Below are positions 58,947 through 64,000 of a stretch of DNA of 64,000 nt, one piece after another. The notes under the pieces were generated by a model, which saw only the letters and a program-made list of their open reading frames with translations, did not search any database and was not told where the DNA came from. The position numbers were made by a program, and so were the translations under genes. The DNA is taken from positions 124,001 through 188,000 of the forward strand of contig MARA01000027.1 of NCBI GenBank assembly GCA_001792895.1. The letters are read 5' to 3'. Numbering within the stretch: the first letter of the stretch is position 1; each line of letters begins with the position of its first letter. This DNA is from Lentinus brumalis (lineage: Eukaryota; Basidiomycota; Agaricomycetes; Polyporales; Polyporaceae).

Positions 58947-61357
58947 ATGTCGCGCTCTACCTGCTCAAAGATGCCGGTATACGGGCTTTTTGCAATAATC
59001 GCTCTTGTTCTCATATTCTCGGTTGTGCGAGCCGGTTCTACACGCCACGTAAGCTATACTATGTTCTTACCTTCTAACTACTGTGGCGGCTCACGAAGAC
59101 ACTGGCAACAGGCCGCTTCTCCGATCAGTTGGGGGTCATGCGATCCATCCGTGGCCAATGACACGTCGCTGTCCTGCGGATACTTCGATGTCCCGCTGGA
59201 CTACCAGGACCCCTCCGTCGAGAACGCGCGGTTGGCCGTCGCCAAAATTAATGCGACCGGCGAGCGCCACGGCACCGTCTTCTTCAACCCAGGTCAGTAT
59301 TGTCGGCGGATCAATATAAGAACACGCTGAGTAAAGCCTCCAGGTGGCCCCGGCGAGTCTGGAATCGCGATCCTCGATCAAAATGTGGACCTACTCCTCG
59401 AAGTCACTGGTGCCGTGTACGACGTCGTGAGTTGGGATCCTCGAGGTGTCGGTTTCCTCACCTCGTCAGTGCTATGTATCCTGCCTGGATCTCCCCAAAT
59501 CGGCGCTGATGCCACTTGCAGTCCAGGTGAGGTCCTCTGCTTCGATAGCCGTGCAGAATATACCGCCTTCTTCAATGGGACGATTGAGCTCAGAGGCATC
59601 GAGGAGCTCGGGAACTTCGACAATTCGGCCGACGTGGACGCCCTCCTCGCACAAGCCGAAACAATGCAGCAGAAGTATGAAGAGGTCGGCCAGAGGTGCC
59701 TGCAGTCCCCCAGCGGCAAGTTTCTGAAGTACATCGGCACTGCGGCGACGGTTCGCGATATGGTCGCTATGGCGGACGCGCTTGAAGGCCCCGATACCCC
59801 GATCAACTACTTCGGCGTGTCCTACGGGACGCTCATCGGCTCTTGGTTCGTCAATAGTGAGCTGAGCACAATTCTGCCTGCGCACCTGCCGCTGACGTCT
59901 CTTTACACGGGCTACTAGTGTTCCCCGAGGTATGGACTATGTACACCCACTGCGTATAACATGGACGGACGAACTGATTCTGCATTCTAGCGCATTGGGA
60001 GGGTCATTCTCGATGGAGTGCTAGACCCGGTAATCTTTGCGAACTACGAAATCTCCACAGTGAGTGGATGTCTGGCCCGTCACTTCCATACACTCACGCG
60101 TTCCTGAGGATCCAGCATTTCTTGCAGTATCTCGTGTCCGTGGGCACGATATACAAGGCCCTGATCACCGGCTGCGCACTCGCTGGCCCTGCCGGCTGCG
60201 CCGCCGCATCAGAAGGCGACGGGCCACTCGACGTCGATGCCAAGATCCAGGCGCTGCTTAAGACTGCATACAACGCCGCGCACGTCAAACCCATCGGCCC
60301 CTCTCACGTCGGGTCAGATCCGCAGTGAGTGATGCGCTCTCGAGAATGTGATTCATCGCTCACCATGCCCCCTTTAGCGGATCTCTTCTTCGACATATAC
60401 TCGCCGACCAACTGGTCAGCACTCATGAACGAGGGCTATCTAGCGGCCGTGCAGATAATCAAAAGCGAAGCGCCGGGGAATGGATCTCTTCACGAGAGGT
60501 CTAGCGACTTGACTTCTAGCCGGTATGTCTCAGTAATCGCTCGAAGTCGTCGCTGCTCACATCTCGTGCCGCTTTCAGGGGATTCGTCAAGCGCGTTTCC
60601 AACGACTCGCCGTCATATAGTCCTCCCGCTATCTGGTGTGCAGACAACGTCGACCTGCAAGGCACGACGATGGCGGACGTCTTCCGCAGCATCATCGCGG
60701 GTACACGCAACATCTCGCACATCTGTAAGCACCCACGGGCACACTCTCTGTGCATGCTGTTGACCCTGGGGATGCTACAGTTGGCGCCGGCTGGTATAGC
60801 CAATTCTACCTATGCTCGTTCTGGCCGGTGCGGTCTGTCGAGCGGTACCAAGGCCCGTTCGACAAGACGCTTGCGAACAAAATTATCATCGGCTCCAACA
60901 CCGTGAGTGCTTCGGCTTAAGTTCAATACGTCAGTACCAACCTAGTCCCTTGCAGTATGACCCCATCACCACACTCGCAGGAGCCCAGAGACTTGCGGGA
61001 CTCCTCGGCGACGACGCGATGCTTGTGCGGTTGAACGGCTTCGGAGTATGAGTTCATTTCCTCTGACCTCAGCAGCGACTAACTCGAGGTCGCCGGCCTT
61101 ATCTGCAGCACACCGCCATCGTCGGAGAGCCGTCGACGTGCATCCGCAATATATACAGCGCGTATATGACGAACGGGACGGTGAGTACCGGTGTCTAATG
61201 ACGGACACAATCCCTGTACCCAGGAAGATCTGACGCAATGTCCGGTTTGCAGCTTCCGGCTAACAATACGGTGTGCGAGGTCGACGAGGATTTCGGGGTA
61301 TTCGCCGGCGTCACGACCACCGATATTCTTGCGCATCTATCCAACGTCGATGTGTAG
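58947..61357 (+). CDS. TAP-like alpha/beta-hydrolase (S33 peptidase family)
   Basis: Likely a secreted or membrane-anchored serine hydrolase similar to tripeptidyl aminopeptidases. Start 58947 (MSRSTCSKMPVYG), with a hydrophobic signal-anchor LFAIIALVLIFSVV. Recognisable pieces in order: CGYFDVPLDYQDP, the oxyanion GGPGESG, VSWDPRGVGFLTSS, the nucleophile motif FGVSYGTLIG, RVILDGVLDP, then IWCADNVD, YDPITTLAGAQRL and the catalytic-His segment GFGHTAIVGEPSTC, ending with NTVCEVDEDFGVF. These span about ten exons with short GT-AG introns; the His segment is formed across an intron (gtatga to ctgcag). The stop TAG is at 61355-61357. Two N-glycosylation-type sites (NDTS, NATG) near the N-terminus fit secretion. 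No lesion was seen. Confidence 0.85.
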
Positions 61358-61821
61358 GGACGACCTCTTACACTCATTACAGATAGAAGCAACTCGGGTG
61401 ACTGTCCCGTGCCACGTCATGATTAGTAGACTTACCGCGTCCTCTTGGTCGCCGGGATGCGCAACGCGAGGTACAGAAAACGGCGGATAACACGCACGTT
61501 GATTGCGGAGCCCATGGTCTTTCGACGTTGATATTGCGAGCGGACGTGGCAGCTCAATGGGCCGCTATAGACGGATGCGTGAGCTCCCACGTGGGCATCC
61601 TTTGTTGGCTTCGCACTCATCCTCCTCTCCCCTCCCATTCAAGTTTCAGGAGATGATATGCTGTACATAGTACATACTCTCGCTTCTGACGCGTTCGTGG
61701 CCGTCGATCGGCCTTCTGTGCTATACATACGTCAGGACCATTGGACGCAGACTTCCTCGCAGCGCATGACTAGGATCGGATGTGTATGAATGCCTCATAA
61801 TTTGACGCACGGCGAGTAGAA
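61358..61821. other. Convergent 3' region
   Basis: 3' flanks of the hydrolase gene (plus) and F-box/WD40 copy F (minus). Nothing else recognised. Confidence 0.4.
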
Positions 61822-63951
61822 TCAGATACATTCATCCAACACCCGTATGCGAAGCGCTTTGTGCGTAGCTGTGGCAAGAACAGTTCTGTCTGGGGAGAGC
61901 ACTGTGATGATAGAGTCATATACGAGGTATTCGGTATCCCCCCCCAACATAGTCCCCAGTCTCTGCATCCCAAAGGCGCAGTCTGTTCCACGTGTCGATA
62001 TATGCCACACGGGAACCATTTGACGAGAACCAGAACAAATGTCGGTGCCCGAAGGGGCCCTTGCCGGCCGTATGCACAGACGCGTCGATGGTCCGCAAAC
62101 TATATCCGCTGCAGGAGTCGAAGATGCGGACAACGATATCTCCACCGTGGTCTTGCCATGCGGCGGCCACTTGTTCACCATCGGGAGAGAAGGTCGTCCA
62201 AAGGATATGTGTTCTGGAACTGTCTTTCGGCCGGAAGACAACTCGATACGCTCCGCTTGTGTCCCAGATTGCGACGTTACTGTCACCACATTTCGTCAAG
62301 AAGCGGCTTCCGTGTGTGGGGGAGAACATCACAGGCTTATAGAAAGCCTCGTCCGGTGGGGCGAGCTTGGAAGCATATGTCCCGGTGTCAAGCTGCTCCA
62401 TTTCCTATATAAGACAGAATTTGTCTCCGCCTCCGGTCACCATGACGCGCCCGTCGGGAGAGAAGATAACGGAAGAGACTTGTACGCGGTGTCCCGCAAG
62501 CGTGGATTGGTGGTGGGATTTGAGATCGCGGAGGTGAACGGCTCCACATGGTGCACCTGCAAATATCTTCGAGCCGTCTGGAGCCCAAGTAAGGGAGTAC
62601 GGCGGGGGTCGTGGTTGAAAGTATGTCATGTCCCTCATTGCCAGATCGGGATAATCGTCATCGATTAAGAGGCTGAAGTGACGTAGCTTCTCTCCAGATG
62701 GGATATAGAACAACGTGAGATCGTACGGCCCTGAGAGAGCAAGCAGGTGGCTGTCGGGGGAAAATGCGAGGTTCGAGGTTCCTGCCGATCTCCACTTGCA
62801 GGCCATTGTACGAGCTGCAATGTCCCAGAGAAGGATCGTACATGTGCTTTCACAGAGAGCGGCAATCCAACGACTGTCAGGTGAGAAGACAATGCGCTCG
62901 ACATCGCCAGTATTCGAAGTATCGAAACTCTCGTTATACGTGGACTGATCTGAGCATACAACAATCATGTATAATCGGTCGTTGAATCGTTGATGTATAC
63001 AGTGAATGAACTTACCGCGAGGGTCTGTCAGACTCAGTAGGCCTCTCTTCTCGAGTTGACTCAAGCCCGTTTTGAACGCGTCTGTCCAGCGGCTGGTAGA
63101 ATTGCTCCCACCACTCGGGAGCGTGAGCGACACGGCGCGCAGCGAGCTGAAGTGGTCCATCAAGAGGTCCCGTTCCAGCACGCTTAATCTCCCGGAAACC
63201 GGTTCAAGTCCATAGGCCGGTGCAGACGAGCAATATCCAGAGAACTTGATCTCAAGGAAAACCAACTTGCCACGTGGGATAGTAGTGACGAGATTGTGGA
63301 CAACTTCCACCTCTTGCGTACCCAATTGATCACACTGCACGGCCTTAACAACAACCATCAGGCTACAAAGTCGTCGCATGGCGGACAGCCGCGGAGGTGT
63401 ATCTAGAGGATATGTCAGTCTAGCGTAAGCATTGCCATGGTCGGCATCTTGACGGCGCACCATATTGGCCCCGATCGGTGATGTGGATCGAAAACATTTC
63501 GAGCGTAGAGCGCGAGAGGTAAAGGAGGGCTTTGACGAGCCACTCGTTAATTTCCTCTACCTGAAACCAGTTAACAAGCGGATCTAACAGGAGCGCGGGG
63601 ACCCCGACAACGTACATATAGAGTGGAAAGAGGCAGAGTCACGAGAGAAGACCCAGTGAAGCTTTCCAGCTGCCCACCGCTCGTGGTATTTGGCTCCCGT
63701 ACTAGCACAGAGCAACAGTGCAAGGTACGGAGCGAGCGCATCGATGCAAGGACGGTAAAAAAATGGACTGGGCCAGAGAATGACATAGAGCGGAGGTGTA
63801 GCTCCTCGATGCGTGCGTATGACCGCAAGCATGCCATAGCGGGTTTTTGCACGCGTAATTGAGTGAGCGTTGTCAAGGATCCGGAACGAGGGGCCAAAAC
63901 CTTCACGGAGGATAGGTTCGGTAGTCGTGGTGAAAGTACAACGAAAGCCAA
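61822..63951 (-). pseudogene. Divergent WD40 protein of the F-box/WD40 type, copy F (5' end beyond or near the edge)
   Basis: From the right side: a leucine-rich block (63951-63600, ARIEELHLRSMSFSGPVHFF), another around 63590-63480 (VEEINEWLVKALLYLSRSTL), a block from about 63400 (MRRLCSLMVVVKAVQCDQLG), then a WD40 region with SPDSRWIAALCESTCTILLW, SPDSHLLALSGPYDLTLF and SPDGRVMVTGGGDKF, continuing to 61822. An in-frame TAG at 62405-62407 splits the propeller, and an extra base in a C8 run at 61938-61945 shifts the last repeat (SPDRTVLATATHKALRIRVL). The F-box was not seen; it would lie at or beyond the right edge. Called a member of the family from architecture and exon layout, with low similarity to A-E. 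Confidence 0.6.
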
Positions 63952-64000
63952 GTCGATCAGCGCCGCAGAAGAACGATCTACTAGTGGACCAGGGGTAAGA

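Overview
The window is nuclear DNA of a filamentous basidiomycete, most likely an Agaricomycete of the Polyporales type (taxon inferred, not proven). Genes are broken by many short GT-AG introns of about 45-75 nt, the DNA is GC-rich, there is a chromodomain Ty3/Gypsy element, and F-box/WD40 genes form a local expansion. No rRNA, tRNA or CRISPR array was recognised.

Layout. From 0.8 to 24.3 kb there is a tandem array of three F-box/WD40 genes on the + strand (copies A, B, C). Between them lie decayed pieces of a mitochondrial Mn superoxide dismutase gene and of its CRE/E-box promoter. Copy C is split by a 6.2 kb Ty3/Gypsy chromovirus (17253-23485) with 368-bp LTRs that look identical and a 5-bp target duplication (ACTTG). 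A divergent F-box/WD40 gene (D, minus strand) follows at 26.4-28.9 kb. From 29 to 36 kb there are three multi-exon genes of unknown function, with the mitochondrial ribosomal protein uS17m between the first two. A Set3/MLL5-type PHD-SET gene fills 37.3-42.1 kb. Copy E of the F-box/WD40 family (minus, 43.0-45.6 kb) is fully intact and sits beside an intron-containing uS17m pseudogene. Then come a transaldolase-family gene (minus, 48.8-50.2 kb), a 17-exon adenylation-thiolation-reductase enzyme (52.0-56.5 kb), a secreted or membrane-anchored TAP-like serine hydrolase (58.9-61.4 kb), and a sixth, decayed F-box/WD40-type copy (F) that runs to the right edge.

How it fits together. The F-box/WD40 proteins are predicted SCF ubiquitin-ligase adaptors. 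B and E are open through all exons; A, C, D and F carry lesions. The retroelement has an unusually clear self-priming signature: 11 nt at the predicted transcript start are perfectly complementary to the sequence just after the 5' LTR, as in the Tf1/sushi group. Several frame breaks in otherwise well conserved genes fall in C/G homopolymers, so some apparent pseudogene lesions may be sequence errors. The transaldolase, reductase and hydrolase are neighbours, but a shared pathway is only a guess.
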